The notes beneath the pieces were generated by a model, which searched no databases, was not told the DNA's origin, and saw only the letters and a program-made list of their open reading frames with translations. From positions 1 to 64,000 of the forward strand of contig JACKET010000013.1 of NCBI GenBank assembly GCA_020632875.1: DNA of 64,000 nt, read 5' to 3'. Of the stretch, positions 40,860 to 49,343 are shown one piece after another (positions within the stretch are counted from its first letter, which is position 1; the number at the start of each line of letters is the position of its first letter). The translations under genes and the position numbers were made by a program. The stretch comes from Alphaproteobacteria bacterium (GTDB lineage: Bacteria; Myxococcota_A; UBA796; GCA-2862545).

Positions 40860-41807
40860 CTATTTGGCCGCCGCTTCGCGGGACCCGCGCAGCTCGCGCT
40901 CGACCAACGCCGCCAACGCATCCATGCCCGAGAGCCCGTGCTCGGCCTCGACCGTGCCGTTGTAGTTGGTCGTGCCGTTGATGTCGTAGGTGTACCGCTG
41001 GCCCTCGGCATCCTCGACGAACTCGATGCCCGCGAGGTCGAGCTGCTCGTCGCGCATCAGCCGCACGTAGGAGCGGACGAGCGGGTCGTCGGCCGTGATC
41101 TCGGGGCGCAATGCGAACGTCGCGGACTCGCCGACCGGGCAGTACGCGTCGTCGATGGCGCAGGCATCCGCCGGGCACAGCTCGAATCCACCCGCCGTGG
41201 ACGAGCGGATCGCGTACTGGAACACGCCATCCACGATCTCGACGCGCGTGATGTAGCCCCCGGCGGGCGGGATGTACTGCTGGAGCAGCGTGACGCCGTC
41301 GATGCCGTCTTCGAAGCCGGGCGCGTCGACGTGCGCGTCGAAGGCGTCGAGATCGCGGAACAGCTGGACGCCGAGGCCCTTCCCGCCCTGGTTGTGCTTC
41401 GTGATGAACGGCAGGGCCAGCGTGCGCGCGGCGGCCTTCAGCGCGGCGGGACCGCCGATGACCGCGATGGTGTGCGGGGTCTGGATGCCGGCGCGGCGCA
41501 GCGCGAGATCCTGGCGGACCTTGCTGACCTCGAGCGCGAAGGCGCGGCTGCCGTTGATCACGCGCCTGCCGTGGGCCTCGAGGTGGTGCAGGTACTCCTT
41601 CACGAAGGCCACACCGCCCTGATGCCCGCGGGTGTGCGACGAAGGCGACATCCGGTTGATCCAGACGCCCTCGGGCGGCGTGCTCGCGAGGTCGAGGGTG
41701 CCGCCCTCGACGAAGTGCTCCTCGACCGGCAGGCCGCGGCGGGCGAGCGCGTCGCGCAGGGGGGCCATCCAGGCTTCGTTCTCGAACAGGATGTGGACGG
41801 TGGACAT
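40860..41807 (-). CDS. ATP-grasp ligase, RimK-like
   Basis: 315 aa. ATP-grasp motifs are clear: ALRRAGIQTPHT (about 104-115), LPFITKHNQGGKGLGVQL (about 131-148), a metal-site LAGIEFVEDAEG and DINGTTNYNG (about 276-285). RimK-type ligases join an amino acid (commonly Glu) or peptide to a protein or peptide C-terminus or side chain, and relatives make modified peptides. Substrate unknown. GGAG lies eight bases before the ATG. A 24-codon Cys-rich ORF sits 110 bp upstream on the same strand and could be its substrate or a leader peptide. Confidence 0.88.
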   Translation of the reverse strand: MSTVHILFENEAWMAPLRDALARRGLPVEEHFVEGGTLDLASTPPEGVWINRMSPSSHTRGHQGGVAFVKEYLHHLEAHGRRVINGSRAFALEVSKVRQDLALRRAGIQTPHTIAVIGGPAALKAAARTLALPFITKHNQGGKGLGVQLFRDLDAFDAHVDAPGFEDGIDGVTLLQQYIPPAGGYITRVEIVDGVFQYAIRSSTAGGFELCPADACAIDDAYCPVGESATFALRPEITADDPLVRSYVRLMRDEQLDLAGIEFVEDAEGQRYTYDINGTTNYNGTVEAEHGLSGMDALAALVERELRGSREAAAK

Positions 41808-41896
41808 TGGGGTGCTCCAGGGCTTGCCGCGATGCCGGACGCGCAGGAGGACCCACCGCGGCCGACGGCCGTGGCGGGTGAGGGGTTCGGGGGTCT

Positions 41897-41910
41897 ACCG
41901 GAGTGCCGGT
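41897..41910. repeat. Hairpin between the Cys-rich micro-ORF and the ATP-grasp gene
   Basis: ACCGG-AGTG-CCGGT is a 5-bp inverted repeat inside the 110-bp leader, a few bases after the micro-ORF stop. It could be part of an attenuator; the sequence next to it is also GC-rich and self-complementary. Confidence 0.3.
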
Positions 41911-41917
41911 GCCCGCG

Positions 41918-41992
41918 TCAGTCCAGGCCGCCACGGTCGCTGCAGGGACAGCAACGACGACAACAGGCGGCGGAGGTGGACACGACGTTCAT
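41918..41992 (-). CDS. Putative 24-aa cysteine-rich peptide
   Basis: The reading frame has an ATG at 41992, 24 sense codons and TGA at 41918-41920. Five of its residues are cysteine, clustered as ACCRRCCPC (residues 9-17), with a polar end SDRGGLD. TAAGGT (42001-42006) ends eight bases before the ATG, fitting the leaderless pattern. The TGT and CGT codons are rarer than elsewhere in the window. It could be a leader peptide controlling the downstream ATP-grasp gene, or a precursor modified by that ligase; nothing shows which. A random GC-rich ORF of this size is still possible. Confidence 0.4.
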   Translation of the reverse strand: MNVVSTSAACCRRCCPCSDRGGLD

Positions 41993-42000
41993 CGCTGGAG

Positions 42001-42006
42001 ACCTTA
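42001..42006 (-). promoter_or_regulatory. Putative -10 hexamer of the Cys-rich micro-ORF
   Basis: TAAGGT (TANNNT) on the minus strand, eight bases before the ATG at 41992. Confidence 0.35.
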
Positions 42007-42132
42007 CTCGCCATCTGTGCGAATTGCCACTGCCCGTTCGATCTGGACGGCGGTGCCCTCCCGGGAGCCGCACCCGTGTGGCGATCCCGCAACGGTTCGC
42101 CCCACCACCGCGACAGTCACGGCTCCGACAGG

Positions 42133-42138
42133 TACACC
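42133..42138 (+). promoter_or_regulatory. Putative -10 hexamer of the lamin-tail lipoprotein
   Basis: TACACC lies 16 nt before ATG 42155; the leader carries GGAGG. It is divergent from the micro-ORF promoter at 42001 with about 130 bp between. Confidence 0.35.
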
Positions 42139-42154
42139 GGGTGTGGAGGAGCCC

Positions 42155-43300
42155 ATGCGCACGCTTTCGATTCTCTCGATGCTCGTGCTGTTCGCCGCCT
42201 GCAAGAAGGACGACGACACCGAGACCGAGACCGACACCGACACCGATACCGACACCGACACGGATTCCGACGCCGACACCGACTCCGATGCCGACACGGA
42301 TTCCGACGCCGACACCGACTCCGACACGGATGCCGACACCGACACGGATGCCGACACCGACTCCGACACGGATGCCGACACCGACTCCGACACCGATTCG
42401 GACACGGACGCCGACACCGACTCCGACACCGACTCCGACACCGATTCCGACACGGATGCCGACACCGACTCGGACACCGATTCCGACACGGACTCGGACA
42501 CCGACGCCGACACGGACACCGACACCGGCGCGGTCGGCACGCTGGCCGACCTGATCCTGAGCGAGGTCGTGGTCACGCCGACCGACGGCGAGTACGTCGA
42601 GATCCACAACCGCGGCTCGGTCACCCTCGACCTCACCGACGTGTACATCACGGACGCCACGTTCGCGAACACGTCGACCTACTACTACAACATCGTGACC
42701 GGCGACCGCGTCTCGGCGGGGGGCGGCGAGTTCACCGACTTCCACGCCCGGTTCCCGACGGGAGCGACCATCGCGGCCGGCGAGAGCCAGACGATCTCGA
42801 TGACCGGGAGCACGGCGTTCAACACGACCTACGGCGTCGACCCGACGTACGAGCTGTTCGAGGACGACGGGGCCCCGGATGCCATCCCCGACATGCTCGA
42901 GGCGCTGCCCGGCAGCATCGCCGGCCAGGGCGGGCTCACGAACGGCGGCGAGATCGTCGTCCTGTACCACTGGGACGGCGTGTCCGACCTCGTCTCCGAC
43001 CTCGATCAGCTGCGGTGGGTCGACAGCGCCGAAGGCGTCGACAAGACCGGCGTGACGATCGACGGGCCCGACGCCGACACCAACACGTCCGCCTACGCCG
43101 ACGACACGCCGCTCGCGTCGCAGATCGCCATCGCCACGCAGCACCAGAGCGGGGAATCGTACTGCCGCACCGACTTCGCCGAGACGGGCGAGACGCCCAC
43201 CGGGGGCAACGGTATCGACGGGGCCGACGAGAGCTCCGAAGACCTCGCCTCCACGTGGGCCATCTGCACGACCCCCACGCCGGGCAGCACCGCGCCCTGA
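42155..43300 (+). CDS. Lamin-tail lipoprotein with Asp/Thr linker
   Basis: 381 aa. Lipobox LFAAC (Cys16), then about 100 residues of Asp-Thr/Asp-Ser pairs (nucleotides about 42,225-42,530), then a lamin-tail (LTD) domain starting at LADLILSEVVVTPTDGEYVEIHN, with GESQTISMTGST and DYWD-like strands. LTDs are beta-sandwiches often found on surface proteins. The linker would hold the domain away from the membrane. GGAGG lies five bases before the ATG. Confidence 0.82.
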   Translation: MRTLSILSMLVLFAACKKDDDTETETDTDTDTDTDTDSDADTDSDADTDSDADTDSDTDADTDTDADTDSDTDADTDSDTDSDTDADTDSDTDSDTDSDTDADTDSDTDSDTDSDTDADTDTDTGAVGTLADLILSEVVVTPTDGEYVEIHNRGSVTLDLTDVYITDATFANTSTYYYNIVTGDRVSAGGGEFTDFHARFPTGATIAAGESQTISMTGSTAFNTTYGVDPTYELFEDDGAPDAIPDMLEALPGSIAGQGGLTNGGEIVVLYHWDGVSDLVSDLDQLRWVDSAEGVDKTGVTIDGPDADTNTSAYADDTPLASQIAIATQHQSGESYCRTDFAETGETPTGGNGIDGADESSEDLASTWAICTTPTPGSTAP

Positions 43301-43304
43301 GCGG

Positions 43305-44663
43305 TCAGAGCTCGGGGAGTCGCGGATCGGCCGTCTGCGCAGCGTGCTCGCGCAGGCGGCCCCGCATCGCTTCGAGCACGTCGGCGTGCGCGGGGTCGTC
43401 GACGAGATTCACGCGCTCCAGCGGGTCTGCGTCCAGATCGTAGAGCTCTTCGGGCACCCGCGGAGTGGCCCAGGTCTGGCCCGGCTCGAGGGCCAGCGCG
43501 TCGAAGTACGCCGCGTCGCCGTCGCCCAGCCCCCACGGCGCGTCCGAGAGGTTGCGGACGTACTTGTGCCGCTCGGTGCGCACCGCACGGGCGGGGAGCG
43601 GATCGATGTGCTGCTCCATCTCGGAGAACAGTGCTTCGGTCGGCTGCCACGGCTCGCCGCGCAACAGGGGCCCGAGCGAGCGACCCTGAGCCCCCGCGAG
43701 CGGTGGCGCGCCTGCGAGATCGAGGAGTGTCGGCGCGATCTGCGTGGTGCTGACGAGCTCGTCCTCCCACCGGGGCTCGAGCACCGCGGGCCAGCGGAAC
43801 ATCAGCGGCGTGCCGACCCCGCGGTCGTAGAGCGTGAGCTTGCAGCCCGGGAACGCCGGGCCGTTGTCGGACAGGAACACCACGAGCGTGTCGTCCGCGA
43901 GGCCCGTCGCATCGAGCGTGTCGAGCACCTGGCCCATCAGCGCGTCCATCCAGCGCAGCTGGGACAGGTAGCCCGCGACCTCTTCGCGGATCCCGGGCCA
44001 GTCGGGGAGCCCCCACCACGCCGGGGGTGGCGCGTCGTCGACCGACACCTCGAACCCCGCCGCCTGGGGGAAGCGGTCGAACAGGTCGCGGTGGGTCTGC
44101 ATGAAGTTCAGCTCGAGGAAGAACGGCGAATCCCCCACCGCTTCGAGGAACGCGAGCGCCGGGCCGATGTCGCGGATGCGCTGGTCGATGTCGGTGGGGA
44201 GGTATTGCGCGTACCCGAAGTCCGCGGGGGGAGCCTCGGCCGAGAGGTGCCACTTGCCCTGGATGGCCGTGGAACGCCCGGCCTCGAGCAGCATCCGCGC
44301 GGACGTGGGTGCGGTGGTGGGCAGCGAGAGCTCGGGGTGGCGGTGCGTGAGCCCCGTCACGCCGTGGGTGTGCGGGTACTGGCCCGTGGCGAGCGTCGCG
44401 CGGCTCGACGAGCACGTGCTGACCACGTCGAACGCCCGGTCGAACGCCACGCCCTCGGTCACGAGCCGATCGATGGACGGCGTCTGCACCGACGCGAGCC
44501 CGTACGAGGACAGATCACGCCAGCCGAGGTCGTCGGCGGTCACCAGCAGGACCCCGGCCGGGCGGGGCGTCTCGGGCGTCGGGGCGCCGCTCTTGCAGGC
44601 CCATGCACCGAGGGCGCCGGCCACCAGGCCCCGGTTGAGCTCGCGTCGGGTGATGCGCGCCAT
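43305..44663 (-). CDS. Sulfatase with Tat-type lipoprotein signal
   Basis: 452 aa from ATG 44663; an in-frame GTG at 44693 has no SD, and TACGGT ends seven bases before 44663. The N-terminus has twin arginine (RRELNRG) and a lipobox-like WAC at Cys23. The sulfatase signature CSSSRATLATG (84-94) gives the formylglycine cysteine Cys84, and metal-binding Asp residues occur in TADDLGW and SDNGPAFPG. GKWHLS and ERHKYVRN complete the family core. It would need a formylglycine-generating enzyme elsewhere. It hydrolyses an unknown sulfate ester outside the cytoplasm. Confidence 0.9.
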   Translation of the reverse strand: MARITRRELNRGLVAGALGAWACKSGAPTPETPRPAGVLLVTADDLGWRDLSSYGLASVQTPSIDRLVTEGVAFDRAFDVVSTCSSSRATLATGQYPHTHGVTGLTHRHPELSLPTTAPTSARMLLEAGRSTAIQGKWHLSAEAPPADFGYAQYLPTDIDQRIRDIGPALAFLEAVGDSPFFLELNFMQTHRDLFDRFPQAAGFEVSVDDAPPPAWWGLPDWPGIREEVAGYLSQLRWMDALMGQVLDTLDATGLADDTLVVFLSDNGPAFPGCKLTLYDRGVGTPLMFRWPAVLEPRWEDELVSTTQIAPTLLDLAGAPPLAGAQGRSLGPLLRGEPWQPTEALFSEMEQHIDPLPARAVRTERHKYVRNLSDAPWGLGDGDAAYFDALALEPGQTWATPRVPEELYDLDADPLERVNLVDDPAHADVLEAMRGRLREHAAQTADPRLPEL

Positions 44664-44670
44664 CGGACGG

Positions 44671-44676
44671 ACCGTA
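44671..44676 (-). promoter_or_regulatory. Putative -10 hexamer of the sulfatase gene
   Basis: TACGGT (TANNNT) ends seven bases before ATG 44663 and supports that start. Confidence 0.45.
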
Positions 44677-44710
44677 TCTCCCGGGATACCCACGCGCCCG
44701 TGGAGGAGAC

Positions 44711-45121
44711 GTGGGAACAGGTCGGGGGGTGGCGGCGCTCGTCGTCGGAGGGGCCATCTTGGCGTGTGGCGGCGGAGGCGGGGTGACGGTGGAGATCGCT
44801 CCGAGCGCGGGGGCCCAGAGACGGCTCGCGGACTCGGGCGAAGGCATCGAGCTGAGCGTCACGATCGACGATGGGGGCGACGGCGACGACGCGACGTACG
44901 TCGACTTCGACGGGACGGTTCCCGAAGCGGGCGGCGAGCTCGTGGTGCCCGCTGCCCTGCTCGCGGACGCGCGCTCGAAGGGCCTGTCGAACGTCAGCAT
45001 CAACGCCTACTCGACGCGGCGTAGGGCGCAGGTCAACGTGCTCGCGTGCGAGCCGTGGTTCGGGTCCGTGGCGGAGCTCGAGTCCGCTGCGCCGATTCGC
45101 CTGGTCTGCACCGAGCTCTGA
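44711..45121 (+). CDS. Small lipoprotein
   Basis: 136 aa from GTG 44711, which follows GGAGGAGAC. Signal with lipobox AILAC, then a Gly run. The body has an acidic loop DDGGDGDDATYVDFDG and paired cysteines near the end (ACEPW, LVCTEL). No family recognised. It is followed after 13 bp by the MFS transporter gene. Confidence 0.68.
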   Translation: MGTGRGVAALVVGGAILACGGGGGVTVEIAPSAGAQRRLADSGEGIELSVTIDDGGDGDDATYVDFDGTVPEAGGELVVPAALLADARSKGLSNVSINAYSTRRRAQVNVLACEPWFGSVAELESAAPIRLVCTEL

Positions 45122-45134
45122 AAAGGACGAGCCC

Positions 45135-46454
45135 GTGCCCGCACCGAAGCCCCGCACCGCCACGCTGCGCATGTCCGTCGTCGAAGGTGCCCTCGCCGCC
45201 GGGATGATGGGGCTCGGAGAGTTCTGGTTCGTCGCCGACGCGGTGCGGATGGGCGCGGGCCCGCTGCAGCTCGCGCTCGTCGTGACCCTGCCGCAGCTCG
45301 TCGGCGCACTCGGTGCCGTGGGGATGGTCGCGTGGCTGCGGTACGCGACCGCGCGGCGCGAGCGCGTGGTGGCCATGGTGCTCGGCCAGGCCGCCATGCT
45401 GGGCCTGCTCGCGGCGAGCCGTGCGCTCGGCTGGGGCGGACCGTGGGCCCTCGTGGCGATGGCCTGCGGCTACCAGGCGTTCGGGCAGGCAGCGGGCAAC
45501 GCGTGGTCGTCGTGGTTCGGCGACCTCGTCCCGGCGCGCATCCGCGGCACGTACTTCGGGAGGCGCAACCGCTGGAGCCACGGCGCCTCGTTCGTGGGGC
45601 TGCTGGTCGGCGGCCTCGTGCTCCAGTCCTTCGAGCCCGCCGCGGCCGAGGCCGGAGGGGCCGGGGGCTCGGGCTTCGCCCTGCTCTACGGCGGTGCGGC
45701 GCTCCTCCGCCTCGCGTCGTCCGTGCTGCTCTCGCGGTCGTTCGAGCCCGCGTTCGACCCGCCCCGGCTGGACGAGGGCCCGGCCGCCGTGCTGCGGGGC
45801 CCGGACGGACGGGGCGCCCGCGGAGTGGTGTCGGTCGGCGCGCTGATGCTGCTGGCCGTGTGCCTCGGCTCGCCGTTCTTCGCGCCCTTCATGCTCGGCG
45901 AGCTGCGGTTCTCGTACCTCACCTACCTGCTCGCCCAGGGCATGCTGGTCGGGTTCAAGGTCGCGCTGCTGCCGCTGTGGGGACGGATGGTGGACCGCCA
46001 CGGTGCCCGCGGCGTCTACCTGGTGGCCGCGCTGCTGGTGGCCGCGGTCCCGCTGCCGTGGGTGTTCGCGGACGGGGTGGGCCTCGTGCTGCTCGGGCAG
46101 GCGATGTCGGGGACCGCGTGGGCCGCGCACGAGGTCAGCCTGTTGAGCCTCACCCTCGGCGCCGCGGCGCCCCGCCACCGGGCCGTGCTGCTCGCCACCC
46201 AGAGCGTCGCGCACGGGGTGGCGCAGTTCGTGGGCGGCCTGCTCGGCGCGCTGTTCTTCGCCGCGTTCCCCGGCGCATTCGGGCCGGTGTTCCTGGCGAC
46301 GGCCAGCGTCCGCTTCGGCGTCGCGCTCGCCGCCCGGCGGCTGCTCGCCGGCGTCGATCCCAAGGGGCCCGTGCCGCCGGCACGCGTGGCGGGATGGCTG
46401 CCGCACGGAGGCCTCGTCCGGCGGCCCCTGCCGGCGTCCTCCGATCGTCGCTGA
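45135..46454 (+). CDS. MFS transporter
   Basis: 439 aa from GTG 45135, with AAGGA seven bases upstream. About 12 hydrophobic helices occur in two halves; the loop after helix 2 has WLRYATARRERV, helix 4-5 is followed by PARIRGTYFGRRNRWSHGAS, and a cytoplasmic central loop (FDPPRLDEGPAAVLRGP) separates the halves. Typical major facilitator. Substrate unknown; no drug-efflux signature is strong enough to name. It ends a few bases before the convergent lipoprotein gene. Confidence 0.85.
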   Translation: MPAPKPRTATLRMSVVEGALAAGMMGLGEFWFVADAVRMGAGPLQLALVVTLPQLVGALGAVGMVAWLRYATARRERVVAMVLGQAAMLGLLAASRALGWGGPWALVAMACGYQAFGQAAGNAWSSWFGDLVPARIRGTYFGRRNRWSHGASFVGLLVGGLVLQSFEPAAAEAGGAGGSGFALLYGGAALLRLASSVLLSRSFEPAFDPPRLDEGPAAVLRGPDGRGARGVVSVGALMLLAVCLGSPFFAPFMLGELRFSYLTYLLAQGMLVGFKVALLPLWGRMVDRHGARGVYLVAALLVAAVPLPWVFADGVGLVLLGQAMSGTAWAAHEVSLLSLTLGAAAPRHRAVLLATQSVAHGVAQFVGGLLGALFFAAFPGAFGPVFLATASVRFGVALAARRLLAGVDPKGPVPPARVAGWLPHGGLVRRPLPASSDRR

Positions 46455-46461
46455 CGGGCGC

Positions 46462-46902
46462 TCACTCCACCAGGAGGACCGGCGCGCGGTCGGCGCTCTC
46501 GAGCCCGCTGGCCGCGATGGCCTTCGCCCAGCCGCTGTCGCGGTCCGTCCGGTGGTTCCACATCACCCGCCCTGCCGGCTTCGGATGCGCCTCGAGCCAC
46601 GTCCGGCACGCGTCGACCGTCTCGCCCGCCCGCGTCGGGCACGTGACCCACGCCTGCACGGGCCCCTCCGCCGAGCCGTCGCGGACGGGCGCGACGTAGA
46701 AGTGCTGGTCGACACAGGGCGAGCCGCCCTTCGTGGTCACGGGACGCGCTCCGGTGCAGTCGCGGTCGTACGCCGAGAGCCCGGAGAGGTCGATCCTCCC
46801 ACCCTGGATCTCCAGGCTCCCCGCCTTCGACGCCGGGGCCGCCGACAGCGCCACCACCTCGGGCGCCCCTCCCCCACACGCCAACAGCCACCATCCGATC
46901 AC
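46462..46902 (-). CDS. Small lipoprotein
   Basis: 146 aa from GTG 46902, overlapping the ChaC stop (GTGA) and with GAGGAGG upstream. A very short signal with lipobox WWLLAC (Cys8), then GGGAPEVVALSAAPASKAGS. The central part has two cysteine pairs (YDRDCTGARP, SPCVDQHFYVA, VTCPTRAGETVDAC). No family recognised. It is translationally coupled to ChaC. Confidence 0.68.
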   Translation of the reverse strand: MIGWWLLACGGGAPEVVALSAAPASKAGSLEIQGGRIDLSGLSAYDRDCTGARPVTTKGGSPCVDQHFYVAPVRDGSAEGPVQAWVTCPTRAGETVDACRTWLEAHPKPAGRVMWNHRTDRDSGWAKAIAASGLESADRAPVLLVE

Positions 46903-47621
46903 GGGCCCTCCTCGGCGCGGAGGCGCTCCGCGCGGTCCAACAGATCGCTCAGATCCTCGTCCACCAGGCCCACCGCCGCCAGGTTCTCGTGCAGGCAGCG
47001 GGCGTAGTCGAAGCTGGTGCCGAGCACCCCGCACCCCGTGGCCACGAGGCGGGCGGCCGCCTCGCGATCCAGGTCGGGCAGGTAGTCGGGGATGGACGGG
47101 TCGACGAGGCACGTGAGCGCGTCGAGCGGGCCCCCAGCGGTCTCGGCCCGCACGAAGGCCGGCAGGTACGCGGGGAGCAGGAACTCGCGCCGCCACAACA
47201 CCCACGTCTCGTGATCGAGCACCGCGCGGTCGATGCGGAATGCGAAGCCGGCACACGAGCCGCCGGGCGACAGACCCGCCATCAGCCCCGGCTGCTCGGG
47301 GTTCCCGCGACCCAGGGTCGTGCGCAGGCACAGCGCGCGGTGGTGGCCGTGCACCGTCGCCGCCCGGACCTCGGTGAAGTGGAACGCCGGGTCCCAGAGC
47401 AGCGAGCCGTACGCGAACACCCACAGATCGGCGTCCCAGCGCCCCTCGAGCGCCTCTGCGCGCGACGCCCGGCGGAACGCGTCGGAGTGGCGCCAGTCTG
47501 CCGGGCCCCCGTGCTCCGCCACGGCGCGGTCGAGCGCCGCGAGGTCGAGGTCACGCAGCGTGGAGCGCTCGGGATCGAGGATTCGCCCGCGCAGCTCGGG
47601 GTGGTGGCGATACGGGTCGAT
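46899..47621 (-). CDS. Gamma-glutamylcyclotransferase, ChaC family
   Basis: The core WVFAYGSLLWDPAFHF and the catalytic-Glu segment RREFLLPAYLPAFV identify a ChaC-type enzyme, which breaks glutathione into 5-oxoproline and Cys-Gly. With the conventional GTG 47522 it is 207 aa. I place the start 99 bases upstream at ATC 47621 (240 aa): GGAGGAG is seven bases before it, a TACACT hexamer lies 17 nt before it, and the added IDPYRHHPELRGRI segment looks like the DP-F-RHHPELR opening of relatives I recall. No ATG, GTG or TTG exists there, so the start is inferred. A sequencing error is possible. Confidence 0.85.
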   Translation of the reverse strand: MDPYRHHPELRGRILDPERSTLRDLDLAALDRAVAEHGGPADWRHSDAFRRASRAEALEGRWDADLWVFAYGSLLWDPAFHFTEVRAATVHGHHRALCLRTTLGRGNPEQPGLMAGLSPGGSCAGFAFRIDRAVLDHETWVLWRREFLLPAYLPAFVRAETAGGPLDALTCLVDPSIPDYLPDLDREAAARLVATGCGVLGTSFDYARCLHENLAAVGLVDEDLSDLLDRAERLRAEEGP

Positions 47622-47638
47622 GGGCGCTCCTCCCCCCC

Positions 47639-47644
47639 AGTGTA
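47639..47644 (-). promoter_or_regulatory. Putative -10 hexamer of the ChaC gene
   Basis: TACACT (TANNNT) lies 17 nt before ATC 47621, with the GGAGG between. This supports the upstream start. Confidence 0.4.
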
Positions 47645-47715
47645 CAGCGGGGGGTCGTTCGACGGACGGCGCGGCGCGCGACGGCCCGATACGGCAGCCC
47701 GCCAGGAGGTGTGGG

Positions 47716-48927
47716 ATGTGGACGCGATTGCCGGCGGATGCGTTGGCCGAGCGGGTCTTCGCGGCCCTCGCCGAGAACCGCTCCTACCGCAGCGACCCCA
47801 TCCTCGGCGTGCCCGGGAGCTTCCTCGACCGCGAGGTCTTCCCGCCCCTGCCCGAGCTGGCGCGGTTCCCGCTGCTCTCGACCCTGCTCGAGAACCCCAA
47901 CCACATCGGGTGCCACACGCTGCCCGGCAGCGAGCCGTTCTTCGCCGGCACCCAGGCGCTGGAGCGCGAGGTCGTGGCGGTGTGCGCCGAGCACCTGCTG
48001 AACGCGGAGCCCGGCACCATCGACGGGTACGTCGCCTCGGGCGGCACCGAGGCGAACCTCCAGGCCCTGTGGACCTTCCGCAACCGCCTCCGCGACGAGG
48101 GCGTGCCACACGAGCGGATCGCGATCGTCGCGAGCGACGACACGCACTACAGCGTCGCGAAGGCCGCCGACCTGCTGCACCTCCCGCTGCACCGCATCGC
48201 TGTCGATCCCGACACGCGGCGCGTGATCACCGGGTCTGCGGCAGAGGTCGCCGGAGCCCTGGCCGCGGAGGGCTTCCAGGCCGCGCTGATCGTGCTGAAC
48301 ATGGGCACCACGATGTTCGGTACGGTCGACGACCCGGACGCCGTGCTGCCGCCGTTCGACGCCGCGGGGCTCCGGGTCCTGTGCCACGTCGACGCGGCGT
48401 TCGGGGGCTTCGTGTACCCGCTGACGGCACCGGACAATGCGCTCGACTTCCGCGACCCACGCATCCTCTCGGTGACGCTCGACGCCCACAAGATGCTGCA
48501 GGCGCCCTACGGCACGGGCATCCACCTCGTGCGGAAGGGCTGGATCGACGCCGTGCTGAACCGCGACGCCACGTACGTGCCGGGGCTCGACTGCACGGTC
48601 GTGGGGAGCCGGTCCGGGGCGAATGCCGTGGCCGTGTGGATGATCCTGTTCGCCCACGGCCCGGAGGGCGGAAGAGCCTTCTGCGCCGAGCTGATCCGGC
48701 GGACCGACCGCTTCTGCGCCGCGCTCGACGCCCGCGGCGTGCGGTACGTGCGCCAGCCGCACATGAACCTCGTCGCCCTGCGCGCGGAGGACGTGCCCGA
48801 AGCGGTCGCCGAGCGCTTCTGGCTCGTGCCCGAGACCCACGACGCGAAGCCGCGGTGGCGGAAGGTCGTGATCATGGACCATGTCGACGACCGCCACCTG
48901 GCGGCGTTCCTCGACGCGCTCGCCTGA
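47716..48927 (+). CDS. Group II PLP-dependent decarboxylase
   Basis: 403 aa. It has the group II amino-acid decarboxylase layout: SGGTEANLQALW (about 113-124), HYSVAKAADLL, VDAAFGGF (Asp226) and TLDAHKMLQAPYGTG with the PLP lysine at Lys259. Size and motifs resemble archaeal/bacterial aspartate or tyrosine decarboxylases (MfnA-like). The substrate cannot be told from sequence. AGGAGG lies six bases before the ATG. A repeat arm begins 47 bp after its stop. Confidence 0.9.
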   Translation: MWTRLPADALAERVFAALAENRSYRSDPILGVPGSFLDREVFPPLPELARFPLLSTLLENPNHIGCHTLPGSEPFFAGTQALEREVVAVCAEHLLNAEPGTIDGYVASGGTEANLQALWTFRNRLRDEGVPHERIAIVASDDTHYSVAKAADLLHLPLHRIAVDPDTRRVITGSAAEVAGALAAEGFQAALIVLNMGTTMFGTVDDPDAVLPPFDAAGLRVLCHVDAAFGGFVYPLTAPDNALDFRDPRILSVTLDAHKMLQAPYGTGIHLVRKGWIDAVLNRDATYVPGLDCTVVGSRSGANAVAVWMILFAHGPEGGRAFCAELIRRTDRFCAALDARGVRYVRQPHMNLVALRAEDVPEAVAERFWLVPETHDAKPRWRKVVIMDHVDDRHLAAFLDALA

Positions 48928-48974
48928 GACCCGAACGCCTCGGCTTCGGCAGCTCTCCTGAGGCTCCCGGAATC

Positions 48975-49170
48975 GGCACGGGCGCAAGCGCCCGCACCGC
49001 GCAGACGACGCAGAAGGCGCTGAAGAACGCAGAAGAAGAAGCGAGAGGCGGCTCTGTGTGTCGGAGGCGGTCGGGCTCCGAGCGTCTCAGGGCCTCACGC
49101 AGATGACGCAGAAGGACGCGGATGACGCAGAAACCAGGCCGTCCCGGGTCGAGCGTCTTCGCGTCCCCCG
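48975..49170. repeat. Left arm of outer inverted repeat
   Basis: Starts 47 bp after the decarboxylase stop. Contains a hairpin CGGGCGC-AA-GCGCCCG (48979-48994) and the direct-repeat tract ACGCAGATGACGCAGAAGG. It is the inverted copy of 50203-50394; the inner 96 positions (49075-49170) match at roughly 90 per cent by hand alignment, while the outer half is gapped. Confidence 0.8.
49137..49158. repeat. 22-nt segment with exact inverted copy inside the island
   Basis: The segment is identical to the reverse complement of 49663-49684. It shows that the left arm has a further partner besides the right arm. Confidence 0.75.
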
Positions 49171-49259
49171 AGCGCCGAGCGGGATATCCGCCTCGGCGGT
49201 CTCGGAGGTCTCGGCGGTCTCGGCCAAGGTCCACCCGTGAAGTCAGGGCGTCTCGGGAC

Positions 49260-49343
49260 GTCTCGATGTTCGGCTCGACAGGGAGGGCCCCCCGCGGACT
49301 GGAGTCGGGATTCACCAGAGCAGGCAGGCGTTTCGGGCTGCTC
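49260..49343. repeat. Left inner inverted-repeat arm
   Basis: About 84 bp that match the reverse complement of 49833-49915. Shared blocks include TTCACCAGAGCAGGC (TCACCAGAGCAGGC in the partner) and GGCGTTTC. Divergence is greater than in the outer arms. Confidence 0.65.

Noticed and set aside
40795..41934. 379-codon minus-strand frame overlapping the ATP-grasp gene
   Set aside because: A shifted shadow frame; the ATP-grasp motifs lie in the 40860-41807 frame.
48928..49100. Repeat arm as an rRNA or tmRNA remnant
   Set aside because: No conserved rRNA or tmRNA block is visible; the tract is tandem ACGCAGA-like sequence.
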